Positions 8,562-17,824 of a stretch of DNA of 64,000 nucleotides are shown in pieces; positions within the stretch are counted from its first letter, which is position 1, and the number at the start of each line of letters is the position of its first letter. Position numbers and translations under genes: made by a program. The notes under the pieces are model-generated. The model was not told the origin of the DNA. It searched no databases and was given only the letters and a program-made list of their open reading frames with translations. The stretch is from a bacterium (lineage in GTDB: Bacteria; Vulcanimicrobiota; Vulcanimicrobiia; Vulcanimicrobiales; Vulcanimicrobiaceae): positions 32,633-96,632 of the forward strand of contig JAJYRH010000007.1 of the NCBI GenBank assembly GCA_021794205.1, given 5' to 3'.

Positions 8562-9156
8562 CGCTGACGATGCCGAGCAGCGAGCCGCCGATCACCTGTG
8601 CGAGCGTGTGCGCCCGTAAATAGACGCGAGCCCACCCGACCATCGGTATCAAGATCAGAAACGGCAGCGGCGAACGCCCGTCGAGAAAGACGATCACCGT
8701 TAACGCCGCGGAGATCGCCAGCGCATGGGTACTGATTTTCCAGTAGCGCGTGATGACCTGAATGATGGCCCCCGAGACCGCATAGCCGGCGAGCGCGGCG
8801 CGCATCAACATCGGGGCGTGCGCCGCCCAGAGCACGAGCGATCCCAACACGTAGGCGAGCGTAAATGCGGAAAAGACCGATTCTCGTTCGCGGCGCTGCG
8901 ACATATCGAGGTCGGAGATGCGGTCGCTGGCGTAGAGCCAGAAGACGTAGAGCATCGGCAGCAGCGAGGTGAAGGCGGTCGAGAGGAAGAGGAGCTTCCA
9001 AAATTCGAGCGTCGATCGCGCCGTCTGGCTCGAGAGGATGACGAAGAGCGCGAGGGCGCAGAGAAACGGGTTGAAAATCGTCGAGAGAATGCGCGCGAGG
9101 TCGCGCCATACGTTCCGGGTGCGTTCGGGGAGCAGATGTACCGACGGGTCGATCAC
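8512..9156 (-). CDS. PAP2-like membrane phosphatase family protein
   Basis: A membrane protein of about 214 residues with five or six hydrophobic segments. KISTHALA and RVYLRAHTLAQVIGG correspond to the second and third PAP2 phosphatase motifs. The usual PSGH Ser-Gly-His is changed to STH and the final Asp to Gln, so activity is uncertain. I chose the GTG at 9156 (VIDPS); an in-frame GTG at 9240 would add 28 residues of low-complexity sequence and leave 25 nt before dxs. It is divergent from dxs and convergent on murI. A role in undecaprenyl or phospholipid phosphate hydrolysis is possible. Confidence 0.75.
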   Translation of the reverse strand: MIDPSVHLLPERTRNVWRDLARILSTIFNPFLCALALFVILSSQTARSTLEFWKLLFLSTAFTSLLPMLYVFWLYASDRISDLDMSQRRERESVFSAFTLAYVLGSLVLWAAHAPMLMRAALAGYAVSGAIIQVITRYWKISTHALAISAALTVIVFLDGRSPLPFLILIPMVGWARVYLRAHTLAQVIGGSLLGIVSVTVLFDLFHIPNALLH

Positions 9157-9265
9157 CCGGCCGAAATGCGACCTAGCGAACCCTCCTCCCTCCGACGGTG
9201 GTTCAAGGACGGGAGGCGCCCCGCCGGGGCTTGCCCGCACCGCTCACGAATCGGAAGCTCGCGAT

Positions 9266-11167
9266 ATGCTCGAAAAAATCGACTCCCCCGCGGATCTCCA
9301 GGGCCTCGACCGGGACGAACTAGACCTGCTCGCGCGGGAGATTCGCGACCTCCTCGTCGTGACGTGTTCGCGGAACGGCGGCCATCTAGCGCCGAATCTC
9401 GGCGTCGTCGAACTCACCCTCGCGCTTCACCGCGTCTTCAATGCCCCGACCGATAAGATCGTTTGGGACGTCAGCCATCAGAGCTACGTTCACAAAATTC
9501 TCACCGGTCGCCGCGATCGTTTTGCGACGTTGCGCAAGGGCGGCGGCATCTCCGGTTTTGCGATGCGCGCGGAGTCGCCCTACGATGCATTCGGTGCCGG
9601 CCACGCTAGCACGTCGGTCTCGGCGGCGCTGGGAATGGCGATCGCGCGCGACCGTCGCGGCGGCAGCGAGCGCGTGGTCGCCGTCCTCGGCGATGGCGCG
9701 CTCACCGGAGGGCTCGCCTACGAAGCGCTCAATAACGCCGGCCAACTGCAGAGCAACCTCATAGTCGTTCTCAACGATAACGAGATGTCGATCGCGCCGA
9801 ACGTCGGCTCGATCGCGTCGTATCTCTCCGTTCTTCGCAGTAAGCCGCTCGTGAATTACGCGCGCGAAAAAGCGAAGGACGTGCTGCACCATCTGCCCTT
9901 TGGCGGCACGGCGCGCAAGGCGATTGCGAGCGCCGAAGTCGCGGCGGTCCGCTTCGTCGCGCCCGCCGAAAAGACGGCGGTTATTTTTGAGGAGCTCGGC
10001 TTCCGCTATCTCGGGCCATTTGATGGGCATCACCTCGAAACCGTCGAGGCGGCATTACATGCCGCCGCCGGAATCGAGGGGCCGGTGCTCGTGCACGTTC
10101 GAACGGTGAAGGGGAAAGGCTACGAGCCCGCCGAGCGCGACGCACGGACCTTTCACGGCTGCGGCGCGTTCGATATCGAGAACGGGAAACTGGAGATGAA
10201 AGAGGGCGCGCGCCCGACCTTCTCCGATGCCTTCGCGTGCGGACTCATCGATATTGCCGAGCGCGACGAACGGGTGATTGCGATCACCGCGGCGATGCCC
10301 GACGGCACGAAACTTTCCACGTTCGCACGGCGCTTCCCGAATCGCTATTTCGATGTCGGTATCGCCGAAGCGCACGCCGTCTGCTTCGCCGCCGGTGCCG
10401 CAGCGGCGGGCCTGCGCCCAGTCTGCGCGATCTATTCGACTTTTTTGCAACGTGCGTACGACCAAATCGTCCACGACGTTGCCGTGCAGGGGCTGCCGGT
10501 CATCTTCGCGCTCGACCGGGCCGGCGTGGTCGGCGACGACGGCCCCACCCACATGGGGCTCTACGATATCGCGTATCTCCGCACGCTTCCCAATCTCACC
10601 ATCCTCGCGCCGCGCTGCGAAGAGGAGTTGGCGCCGATGCTCGATTTCGCGCTCGAGTGCGATGGCCCGGTGGCGATTCGCTATCCGCGCGGCTCGACGA
10701 GCGGGCGCACGATCGACGTGCCGGCGCCGATCGAACGCGGCAAAAGCGAACTGCTCCGCGCGGGCTCCGGCGCCGCGATCTTCGCGCTCGGGAACACCGT
10801 CGACGTGGCGATGGATGCCTATCGGTTGCTCGAAAGCGGCGAGTACGGCGATATGCGTGGGTCGTTACCGACCGTCTATAACGCGCGTTTCGTCGCTCCG
10901 CTCGATCGCGACGCAATCCTCGCCTGCGCGGCGAGCCACGAAATGCTCGTCACTCTCGAAGAGCACAGCCTCGCCGGCGGCTTCGGCTCCGCGCTCCTCG
11001 AGGCGCTCGCCGACGCCGGAGAGAGCGTGCCGGTCGAACGCATCGGCGTAGGGGAAACCTTCCTTCAGGCCGACACCCAGGCCCAGCAACGGGTCGCGGT
11101 CGGCCTCGACGCCCGGGCACTCGCACGGCGAATAGCCGCTCGCCTTGTAGGGGCTACCGCATCGTGA
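9266..11167 (+). CDS. dxs: 1-deoxy-D-xylulose-5-phosphate synthase Dxs
   Basis: Thiamine-diphosphate enzyme that condenses pyruvate and glyceraldehyde 3-phosphate in the first step of the MEP isoprenoid pathway. It has 633 residues from the ATG at 9266; the in-frame extension to 8969 is antisense to the PAP2 gene and is not plausible. The GDGALTGG...LNDNEMSI region is the TPP/Mg site, and DRAGVVGDDGPTHMG and the C-terminal transketolase domain are conserved. No MEP partner gene is adjacent. Confidence 0.97.
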   Translation: MLEKIDSPADLQGLDRDELDLLAREIRDLLVVTCSRNGGHLAPNLGVVELTLALHRVFNAPTDKIVWDVSHQSYVHKILTGRRDRFATLRKGGGISGFAMRAESPYDAFGAGHASTSVSAALGMAIARDRRGGSERVVAVLGDGALTGGLAYEALNNAGQLQSNLIVVLNDNEMSIAPNVGSIASYLSVLRSKPLVNYAREKAKDVLHHLPFGGTARKAIASAEVAAVRFVAPAEKTAVIFEELGFRYLGPFDGHHLETVEAALHAAAGIEGPVLVHVRTVKGKGYEPAERDARTFHGCGAFDIENGKLEMKEGARPTFSDAFACGLIDIAERDERVIAITAAMPDGTKLSTFARRFPNRYFDVGIAEAHAVCFAAGAAAAGLRPVCAIYSTFLQRAYDQIVHDVAVQGLPVIFALDRAGVVGDDGPTHMGLYDIAYLRTLPNLTILAPRCEEELAPMLDFALECDGPVAIRYPRGSTSGRTIDVPAPIERGKSELLRAGSGAAIFALGNTVDVAMDAYRLLESGEYGDMRGSLPTVYNARFVAPLDRDAILACAASHEMLVTLEEHSLAGGFGSALLEALADAGESVPVERIGVGETFLQADTQAQQRVAVGLDARALARRIAARLVGATAS

Positions 11168-11173
11168 TAGAAT
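11145..11173 (+). promoter_or_regulatory. Promoter of secG
   Basis: TTGTAG (11145-11150) and TAGAAT (11168-11173) are separated by 17 bp. TGATAGAAT also fits an extended -10. The element overlaps the end and stop codon of dxs, so secG has its own promoter, with a leader of about 32 nt that includes AGGGAG. Confidence 0.6.
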
Positions 11174-11211
11174 CCTGAGTCGTACAACCCTCACAGGGAG
11201 TCTGATTTTTC

Positions 11212-11613
11212 ATGCCAGCTAGTGCCACCACAACGCACCCGCTTCACGTCGCAGGTGCCGCAACCCAGCACGCCGCCCCGCTCGCACACGCGACGACGGT
11301 GCCGAATCCTTTCGCCGCGCAGGTCGCGCAGAGCATTCCTCCGGCGCTCGCGCCGCATACATGGTTCCAACAACACGCGAGTTGGTTGACGCATGGTGTC
11401 GCGGGGCTCGCGGTGCTCGCGGCGCTCTCGCTGATCGTGCTCTTGGCGATGCAGACGACGAAGAATGAAGGGCTCTCCGGAACGATCGGAGGGAAAGTCG
11501 AATCGGCCTATCGCGGCCGCCTCGGCATGGACGAACAACTCGCGCGCGTCACCGGCGTCGTCGCGGTCCTGTTCGTCGCTTCGATGACGATTCTCGCACT
11601 TACCGGTATCTAG
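11212..11613 (+). CDS. secG: Preprotein translocase subunit SecG with long N-terminal extension
   Basis: Accessory subunit of the SecYEG translocon. The C-terminal 75 residues are classic SecG: a membrane helix ([16 protein letters not shown]), the conserved loop [14 protein letters not shown] and a second helix ([18 protein letters not shown]). The protein has 133 residues because about 55 Ala/His/Pro-rich residues precede the first helix; most SecG proteins lack this. The ATG has AGGGAG about 9 nt upstream. Ends 11 nt before the ABC transporter genes. Confidence 0.88.
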   Translation: MPASATTTHPLHVAGAATQHAAPLAHATTVPNPFAAQVAQSIPPALAPHTWFQQHASWLTHGVAGLAVLAALSLIVLLAMQTTKNEGLSGTIGGKVESAYRGRLGMDEQLARVTGVVAVLFVASMTILALTGI

Positions 11614-11624
11614 CCGACTCCCCG

Positions 11625-12614
11625 ATGGCGCTGCTCGAGGTCCGCAACCTCCGCACGACCTTTAAGACCGAAGACGGTGTGGTTACCGCCGTCAACGGTC
11701 TCTCGTTCTCCCTCGATGCCGGGCAAACGCTCGGCATCGTCGGTGAATCGGGCTCCGGAAAATCCGTCACCTCGCTCTCGATTATGCGCCTGATCGATCG
11801 ACCGGGCCGCATCGAATCGGGCGAGATATTTTTTGACGGTCGCGATTTGCTGAAGCTGCGGGATGAGGAGATGCGCCACGTGCGCGGCCACCGCATCGCG
11901 ATGATATTCCAAGATCCGATGACCTCGTTGAACCCGGTGCTGACGATCGGCGAGCAGATCGCCGAGGTCGTCCGGCTCCATCTCGGGCGCAACCATCGGG
12001 AGGCGCGCGATACGGCGATCGAGATGCTGCGTAAAGTCCGCATCCCTTCGCCGGAGAAGCGCGTCGACGATTATCCGCACCAGTTCTCGGGCGGCATGCG
12101 GCAACGCGCGATGATCGCGATGGCGCTCTCGTGCAACCCGCAGTTGCTCATCGCCGACGAACCGACGACCGCGCTCGACGTCACGATCCAAGCGCAGGTC
12201 CTCGAACTGATGAACGAGCTGCAACGCGAGACTGGAGCGGCAATCATCCTCATCACCCACGACCTCGGCGTCGTCGCGGAGACCTGCAAAGACGTGCTCG
12301 TGATGTATGGCGGAAACATGGTGGAGTACGGGAGCGCGCAACAGATTTTTGCCGAGCCAAGAATGCCGTACACGCAGGGGCTCCTCGCTTCGCTGCCGCG
12401 GCTCGATGCGCCGGCGAACGCTCGCCTCACGCCGATCCCCGGGCAGCCGCCGAACCTCCATCGCATGCCGCCGGGCTGTGCGTTCGCTCCGCGCTGTTCC
12501 TATCGGCTAGAACGCTGCGATCAGATCGTTCCGGTCACCGATCTCGGGCACGGCCATCTCGCGCGCTGTTGGCGCTGTACGGAGAACTTACAAGCGGCGG
12601 GGGCGGCGCGATGA
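11625..12614 (+). CDS. Oligopeptide/dipeptide ABC transporter ATPase (OppD/DppD type)
   Basis: A 329-residue ATP-binding subunit. Walker A is [14 protein letters not shown], the signature [10 protein letters not shown], and Walker [13 protein letters not shown]. The C-terminal oligo_HPY region has the cysteines CAFAPRC...ERC...C that can hold an FeS cluster in this family. ATGA overlap at 12611 couples it to the second ATPase. No permease or substrate-binding gene is in the window, so the substrate class (peptide, nickel or other) rests on the family alone. Confidence 0.92.
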   Translation: MALLEVRNLRTTFKTEDGVVTAVNGLSFSLDAGQTLGIVGESGSGKSVTSLSIMRLIDRPGRIESGEIFFDGRDLLKLRDEEMRHVRGHRIAMIFQDPMTSLNPVLTIGEQIAEVVRLHLGRNHREARDTAIEMLRKVRIPSPEKRVDDYPHQFSGGMRQRAMIAMALSCNPQLLIADEPTTALDVTIQAQVLELMNELQRETGAAIILITHDLGVVAETCKDVLVMYGGNMVEYGSAQQIFAEPRMPYTQGLLASLPRLDAPANARLTPIPGQPPNLHRMPPGCAFAPRCSYRLERCDQIVPVTDLGHGHLARCWRCTENLQAAGAAR

Positions 12615-13603
12615 GCGACGAGAAATTGCTCGAGGTTACCGATCTCAAGAAGTATTTCCCGGTCAGCGCCGGGGTTTTCGGACGGCACGTCGCCGACGTC
12701 AAAGCGGTCGACGGGGTGAGTTTTACGGTCCGTAAAGGCGAAACGTTGGGACTCGTCGGCGAATCGGGATCGGGTAAGACGACGATCGGGCGACTCGTTC
12801 TGAAATTGCTCCCGGCGACTTCGGGGACGATTCGATTCGAAGGGCGGGATATCAGCGATATCTCCGCGCGGCAGACCCGCACGCTGCGGCGTCGGATGCA
12901 GATTATTTTTCAGGATCCCTACGGCAGCCTCAACCCGCGCATGACGATCGGGGAGATCGTCAGCGAGCCGCTCGCGATTCACGGGATCGCGAAGGGGAAG
13001 GCGCGCCAGGAGCGGACGGTCGAGTTGCTGCGGATGGTGGGGCTGCAATCCTCGCATCTCAATCGCTATCCCAATGAGTTTTCCGGCGGGCAACGGCAGC
13101 GCGTCGGTATCGCACGCGCACTCGCCGTCGAGCCGCAGTTCATCGTCTGCGACGAACCGGTCTCCGCGCTCGACGTCTCGATTCAGGCGCAGGTGCTCAA
13201 TCTGCTCGAAGATCTGCGCGAGCGGCTCGGGCTCACCTATCTCTTTATCTCGCACGATCTTTCGGTGGTCCGCCATATCTCGACGCGGGTGGCGGTGCTC
13301 TATCTCGGCAAGATCTTCGAAGTCGCCGACCGGAGCGCGCTCTACGAACACCCGTTGCACCCGTACACGCAGGCGCTGCTCGCCGCGATTCCGGTGCCGA
13401 ACCCCGAGATGCAAAGCACGCAGAAGCGGGTGCTCCTCAGCGGCGACGTGCCCACCGCGATGGCGCCGCCGAGCGGATGTCGTTTCCACCCCCGCTGCCC
13501 GTTTGCATTCGAGCGTTGTTCGGTGGAAGAGCCGGCGATGCGCGATGTCGGCGGCGGCCATATGGTGGCGTGTCACGCCGTCGAGAACGGTACGATTCAA
13601 TAA
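12611..13603 (+). CDS. Oligopeptide/dipeptide ABC transporter ATPase (OppF/DppF type)
   Basis: A 330-residue partner of the preceding ATPase. The true start is ATG 12611, inside the ATGA overlap; the open frame to 12131 is a shadow of the first gene. Walker [14 protein letters not shown], signature [15 protein letters not shown], Walker [13 protein letters not shown] and the C-terminal [14 protein letters not shown] region are intact. The two ATPases probably form the heterodimeric motor of an importer whose membrane subunits are encoded elsewhere. A strong hairpin terminator lies directly after the stop. Confidence 0.92.
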   Translation: MSDEKLLEVTDLKKYFPVSAGVFGRHVADVKAVDGVSFTVRKGETLGLVGESGSGKTTIGRLVLKLLPATSGTIRFEGRDISDISARQTRTLRRRMQIIFQDPYGSLNPRMTIGEIVSEPLAIHGIAKGKARQERTVELLRMVGLQSSHLNRYPNEFSGGQRQRVGIARALAVEPQFIVCDEPVSALDVSIQAQVLNLLEDLRERLGLTYLFISHDLSVVRHISTRVAVLYLGKIFEVADRSALYEHPLHPYTQALLAAIPVPNPEMQSTQKRVLLSGDVPTAMAPPSGCRFHPRCPFAFERCSVEEPAMRDVGGGHMVACHAVENGTIQ

Positions 13604-13640
13604 AAAGAGCGGGCGCATGCGATGCATGCGCCCGCTCTTT
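13604..13640. terminator. Bidirectional rho-independent terminator
   Basis: A perfect 17-bp stem (AAAGAGCGGGCGCATGC and its complement) with a GAT loop sits between two convergent genes. Read on the minus strand the stem is followed by TTTTTA, a good terminator for the histone-like gene. On the plus strand the final TTT closes the stem and gives a weaker one. Confidence 0.88.
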
Positions 13641-13660
13641 ACGAGCTCTGGGAAGAGCGG

Positions 13661-14083
13661 TTATGCGGCCTTCTTGCGAGGACGGCCGACTTTGCGACGC
13701 CCGGCCGTTTTCTTGCGGGGGGCGGCTGCCTTTTTGCGTCCGGCTGCCTTTTTGCGTCCGGCGGTCTTTTTGCGTCCGGTCGCCTTTTTGCGTCCGGCTG
13801 CCTTTTTGCGTCCGGTTGCCTTCTTGCGTCCGGCGGTCTTTTTACGTCCGGTTGCCTTCTTGCGTCCGGCTGCCTTTTTGCGTCCGGTTGCCTTCTTGCG
13901 TCCGGCCGCTTTTTTACGTCCGGCGGTCTTTTTACGACCTGCGGTGGCCTTTTTGCGACCGGCAGTTTTCTTGCGCGTCGTCTTCTTGGCGACGGCGGCT
14001 TTCTTGCCGGCGGCTTTACGGCGAGCCTTGCGGCGAGGTTTTTTCTCCATCGTTTCGCCGTTGGCCATCATATCGTGTTCCAT
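13661..14083 (-). CDS. Histone H1-like lysine/arginine-rich repeat protein
   Basis: A 140-residue, extremely basic protein built of Lys, Arg, Ala, Gly and Thr. After a short acidic start (MEHDMMANGETMEKK) and KPRRKARRKAAGKKAA come 13 GRKK units, nearly all spaced six residues apart (xxGRKK, with xx = TA, AA or AT), then a GRPRKK end that resembles an AT hook. It resembles eukaryotic H1 tails and bacterial AlgP/Hc-like proteins, so nonspecific DNA binding is very likely. The start at 14083 has GAGGAGG upstream; a longer open frame to 14593 is antisense to topA. Its own promoter and terminator are visible. Confidence 0.88.
   Translation of the reverse strand: MEHDMMANGETMEKKPRRKARRKAAGKKAAVAKKTTRKKTAGRKKATAGRKKTAGRKKAAGRKKATGRKKAAGRKKATGRKKTAGRKKATGRKKAAGRKKATGRKKTAGRKKAAGRKKAAAPRKKTAGRRKVGRPRKKAA
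13724..13964 (-). repeat. 18-bp tandem repeat coding for xxGRKK units
   Basis: About 13 imperfect copies of an 18-bp unit (plus-strand form CCTTTTTGCGTCCGGCTG), nearly in register with the hexapeptide repeat of the histone-like gene. Variation is mostly in the two codons before GRKK. Such arrays change copy number easily by slippage. Confidence 0.9.
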
Positions 14084-14124
14084 GCATCCTCCTCGTCCCC
14101 GGGGGACGATTGTCAGAGTGGATA

Positions 14125-14180
14125 GCGCAATTGATCTTGCGCTTTGAACGCATCTTAAAGGATTTCGCCGATTTATGCAA
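14125..14180 (-). promoter_or_regulatory. Promoter and operator-like inverted repeat of the histone-like gene
   Basis: On the minus strand TTGCAT (14180-14175) and TAAGAT (14157-14152) are separated by exactly 17 bp. Just downstream, at 14142-14125, lies GCGCAA-N6-TTGCGC, an inverted repeat over the expected transcription start. It may be an operator. The 5' leader would be about 60 nt with a strong GAGGAGG site. Confidence 0.6.
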
Positions 14181-14253
14181 ATACGCGCGCACGAGCGGCG
14201 TGCGAACTGCGCGCGAACCGCGGAACGTTTTGGGGACTCCTTGACCCCGGGGG

Positions 14254-14259
14254 TATACT
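14254..14259 (+). promoter_or_regulatory. -10 element placed for leaderless topA mRNA
   Basis: TATACT ends 7 nt before the GTG start of topA, so transcription would begin at or next to the start codon. There is no Shine-Dalgarno sequence in between. TTGGGG 18 bp upstream could act as a weak -35. Confidence 0.5.
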
Positions 14260-14266
14260 TAGGCCC

Positions 14267-16396
14267 GTGAAAAAGCCCGTCATCATCGTCGAATCTCCGA
14301 CGAAGGCGCGCACCATAAAGAAGTTTCTTCCGGCGCGCTACATCGTCAAAGCCTCGGTCGGCCACGTGCGCGATCTTCCTAAAAGCACGCTCGGCGTCGA
14401 TACGGAGGGCGATTTCGCCCCGCGATATCTGACGATTAAGGGCAAGGGCGATGTCATCAAAGAGCTCAAGGCCGCAGTAAAAGGCGCCTCCGAGGTCTAT
14501 CTCGCGACCGACCCCGACCGCGAAGGCGAAGCGATCGCCTGGCATTTGGCGCAGCTGCTGAAACTCGAAAACCCGAAGCGCGTCGAGTTGCACGAGATCA
14601 CCAAAGAGGCGGCGTTACGGGCCCTCGAGTCGCCGCACGCGATCGACATGGACCGGGTCAACGCCCAGCAAGCCCGCCGCATTCTCGACCGGCTCGTCGG
14701 CTATAAAATCTCGCCGCTCCTCTGGGCGAAACTCCGCGGCGGCCTCTCCGCCGGGCGCGTGCAGTCGGTCGCGGTGAAGCTGATCGTCGACCGCGAACGT
14801 GCGATCGCCGCGTTCGACCGCGAGGAATACTGGAGCCTGACCGCTCGATTGAGCAGTGCGGCGACCGCACCCGTCGCGCAGATCTTCGCTGCCGAGCTGG
14901 CGACCAAGAACGGCGAGAAGCTCGAGATCACCAACGAGTCGCAGGCGCAATCGATCCTTGCCGACCTCGAAGGCGAACGCTTCCAGGTTCGCTCGGTAAA
15001 ACGCCGCGAGGTGAAACGCAACGCGGCCCCGCCCTTTACCACCTCGACGTTGCAACAGGAGGCCTCGCGCAAATTGCGGATGCGCGTGCGCCGGAGCATG
15101 CAGCTCGCGCAGGGGCTCTACGAGGGCGTCGATCTCGGCAAGGAAGGCACCGTCGGCCTCATTACCTACATGCGAACCGACTCGACCCGCATCTCCGACG
15201 ATGCGCGAGAGGCGGCACGGAGCTTCATTCACGCGCAATACGGCGAGGAATTCCACGGCGGGCGCGTCCATAAGGTGCGCGAGGGAGCGCAGGACGCACA
15301 CGAAGCGATCCGCCCGACCGATGTGACGCGGACGCCGCAGAGCCTCAGCGGAGTTCTCAAACGCGACGAACTCCGGCTCTACGCGCTGATTTGGGAGCGC
15401 TTCGTCGCATCGCAGATGACCGCGGCACGATTCGATCAGAGCACCGCCGAGATCTCCGCCGGCGCATACGGTTTCCGGGCGACCGGCACCGTCGTTACCT
15501 TCGCCGGTTTCACGCGCGTCTATGAAGAAGGGCGCGACGAGAGTCTCGCCGAGGAGAAGGACGAGAAGCGCTTGCCGCCGCTCGCCGAGGGCGAGGAACT
15601 CGCCGTCGCCGGGCTCGATCCAAAGCAGCACTTTACCGAGCCTCCGCCGCGCTACACCGAAGCGACGCTGGTGAAGGCATTGGAAGAGAACGGTATCGGG
15701 CGACCGTCGACCTACGGCAGCATCGTCGAAACGATTCAAGCGCGCGGCTACGTCGAGCAGGCCGAACGGCGATTCAAACCCACCGAGATCGGTATCGCCG
15801 TGAACGACTTACTCGCCGAGCATTTCCCCGATATCGTCGATCTGCGTTTTACCGCGCAGATGGAGGGCGACCTCGATAAGGTCGCCGACGGCGAGGCCGA
15901 TTGGGTCGCGGTGTTGCGGCGCTTTTACGATCCGTTCGCGCTGCAACTCGAAGAGGCGGAGAAGAAGCTGCCGCGCCTCGAGGTGCGCGACGAACCGACC
16001 GACGAGATCTGCCCGAACTGCGGCAAACCGATGGTGATCAAAACCGGACGCTTCGGGAGATTCATCTCGTGCTCGGGCTACCCGGAGTGTAAGACCACCA
16101 AACCGATCTTGAAAAAGACCGGCGCGCTCTGTCCGAAGGACGGCGGCGATATCCTGGAGCGGCGCAGCAAGCGCGGGCGGACCTTCTACGGCTGCGCGAA
16201 TTACCCGGCCTGCGATTTCGTTTCGTGGGATCGCGTCATTCCGGAGCCGTGCCCGGTCTGCGGGGCGCACGTCGTGGTGAAGAGCAAACGCGGCGGAGCG
16301 CGATTGCAGTGCTCGGCGGATGCCGAACACGATGTCTCGGCTCTGCCGCTCCCTGGGTCGAACTCCGGCGAAGAGCGCGAACTCGTGCAAGCCTGA
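14267..16396 (+). CDS. topA: DNA topoisomerase I TopA
   Basis: Type IA topoisomerase that relaxes negative supercoils. The Toprim domain opens with VIIVESPTKARTIKKFL and contains ATDPDREGEAIAWHL; the active-site tyrosine is Tyr301 in GLITYMRTDSTR. The C-terminus has two full zinc-finger-like repeats (CPNCGKPM...CSGYPEC and CPKDGG...CANYPAC) and a third with only CPVC plus one Cys. The GTG start at 14267 appears leaderless. trmFO begins in a TGATG overlap with the stop. Confidence 0.97.
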   Translation: MKKPVIIVESPTKARTIKKFLPARYIVKASVGHVRDLPKSTLGVDTEGDFAPRYLTIKGKGDVIKELKAAVKGASEVYLATDPDREGEAIAWHLAQLLKLENPKRVELHEITKEAALRALESPHAIDMDRVNAQQARRILDRLVGYKISPLLWAKLRGGLSAGRVQSVAVKLIVDRERAIAAFDREEYWSLTARLSSAATAPVAQIFAAELATKNGEKLEITNESQAQSILADLEGERFQVRSVKRREVKRNAAPPFTTSTLQQEASRKLRMRVRRSMQLAQGLYEGVDLGKEGTVGLITYMRTDSTRISDDAREAARSFIHAQYGEEFHGGRVHKVREGAQDAHEAIRPTDVTRTPQSLSGVLKRDELRLYALIWERFVASQMTAARFDQSTAEISAGAYGFRATGTVVTFAGFTRVYEEGRDESLAEEKDEKRLPPLAEGEELAVAGLDPKQHFTEPPPRYTEATLVKALEENGIGRPSTYGSIVETIQARGYVEQAERRFKPTEIGIAVNDLLAEHFPDIVDLRFTAQMEGDLDKVADGEADWVAVLRRFYDPFALQLEEAEKKLPRLEVRDEPTDEICPNCGKPMVIKTGRFGRFISCSGYPECKTTKPILKKTGALCPKDGGDILERRSKRGRTFYGCANYPACDFVSWDRVIPEPCPVCGAHVVVKSKRGGARLQCSADAEHDVSALPLPGSNSGEERELVQA

Positions 16397-17745
16397 TGCC
16401 CGCGCAGCGTTTGCGCGTTATCGGTGGCGGGCTTGCGGGCTGCGAAGCGGCCTGGCAGGCCGCACGTCTCGGCATCGATGTCGATCTCTACGAAATGCGA
16501 CCGCATCGGCGGGGCCCGGCGCACCTCTCCGATCGTCTTGCCGAGTTGGTTTGCAGCAACTCGATGCGCGGAGCGGCGCTGGAGAATGCCGTCGGTCTGT
16601 TAAAAGAAGAGCTCGCGCGACTCGGCTCGCTCATCGTGACGGCGGCGCGGGAATCGGCGGTGCCCGCCGGCGGCGCGCTCGCGGTCGACCGAGAGCGTTT
16701 TGCCGAGCTCGTTGAGAGCCGCATCGCGGGGAATCCGCGTATCGCTGTACACCGCGAGGAAGTGCTCGACCTCGATGATCCGCGCCCGACGGTCGTCGCC
16801 TGCGGCCCTCTCCCGGGCGATGCGATGCTCGAGGCGATCGATCGCATCGTTTCGCAGGTGCGGGTCGAGGGCGATGCGCCGCGACGGCTGCATTATTTCG
16901 ATGCCGCCTCCCCCATCCTCGCCGCCGATTCCATCGACGAAACGGTAATGTATCGCAAATCGCGCTACGAAAAAGGCGACGGCGACGACTATATCAATAT
17001 TCCGCTCGATCGCGACCAGTACGCGCAGCTGCTCCACGATCTGCGAACGCTGCCGCGTCACGAAGCGAAGGCCTTCGAGGGCGATACCCGCTTCTTCGAA
17101 GGTTGCCTTCCGGTCGAAGAGATGGCCGACCGCGGCGACGACGTTCTGCGTTTCGGCCCGCTGAAGCCGGTCGGGCTCCGTCACCCCGTGACCGGGGTGA
17201 CGCCGCACGCCGTCGTACAACTGCGCAAAGAAAATCGCGACGGCAGCGCGCTCAATCTCGTCGGCTTTCAAACGCGACTGACCTGGCCCGCCCAACGGGA
17301 GGCGTTCGGGCGCCTACCGGGGCTCGAACATGCCGAATGGCTGCGACTCGGCGTGATGCATCGCAATACGTTTATCGATTCGCCGCGCTTACTCGACGAA
17401 CGCTTGCGCCTCCGCGGCGATCGCCCGCTCTGGTTCGCCGGACAGATCACCGGTGCCGAGGGGTACGTCGAAGCGGCGGCCTGCGGTGCGATGGTCGGCA
17501 TTCACGCCGCGCGCGAACTACTCGGCCGCAGCCCGCTCGCGGTGCCTCCCGAATGCGCGCTCGGCGCGGTCGTCGCCCACCTGCAGAACACCGTCTCGCA
17601 CGATTTTCAACCGGCGAACGTGACCTGGTCGATGGTGCCCCCGCTGCCGAAAACGATTCGCGAGAAGAAACTTCGCCGGGCCGCGCTCGCAGAGCGCGCG
17701 CTCGCCGCTCTCACCCTCTTTATCGAGCGCGTCGAGGCTCCCTAA
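16396..17745 (+). CDS. trmFO: tRNA m5U54 methyltransferase TrmFO
   Basis: Folate- and FAD-dependent enzyme that makes ribothymidine at U54 in the T-loop of tRNA; typical of Firmicutes and other lineages that lack TrmA. The N-terminal RVIGGGLAGCEAAWQAARLG is the FAD-binding fold. CSNSMRG holds the flavin-linked Cys region, and EGYVEAAACGAMVGIHAA is the conserved C-terminal motif. The 449-residue length is normal. The ATG at 16396 overlaps the topA stop by 1 nt; an open frame to 16225 is internal to topA. The topA-trmFO-hslVU order is a known Firmicutes arrangement. Confidence 0.96.
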   Translation: MPAQRLRVIGGGLAGCEAAWQAARLGIDVDLYEMRPHRRGPAHLSDRLAELVCSNSMRGAALENAVGLLKEELARLGSLIVTAARESAVPAGGALAVDRERFAELVESRIAGNPRIAVHREEVLDLDDPRPTVVACGPLPGDAMLEAIDRIVSQVRVEGDAPRRLHYFDAASPILAADSIDETVMYRKSRYEKGDGDDYINIPLDRDQYAQLLHDLRTLPRHEAKAFEGDTRFFEGCLPVEEMADRGDDVLRFGPLKPVGLRHPVTGVTPHAVVQLRKENRDGSALNLVGFQTRLTWPAQREAFGRLPGLEHAEWLRLGVMHRNTFIDSPRLLDERLRLRGDRPLWFAGQITGAEGYVEAAACGAMVGIHAARELLGRSPLAVPPECALGAVVAHLQNTVSHDFQPANVTWSMVPPLPKTIREKKLRRAALAERALAALTLFIERVEAP

Positions 17746-17824
17746 AGCGTAGGAGGCTCCTCGAAAGGCGCTCCGGGGGATCGGGGGTGCAACGAAATCG
17801 CTCCCGGCACAGTAGTAAGGTGCG

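Noticed and set aside
8969..9265. N-terminal extension of dxs
   Set aside because: Arg-rich sequence antisense to the PAP2 gene and absent from Dxs proteins; the ATG at 9266 gives a normal length.
13724..13964. 18-bp periodic array considered as a CRISPR or satellite
   Set aside because: There are no unique spacers; the period matches the xxGRKK hexapeptide and the array is coding.
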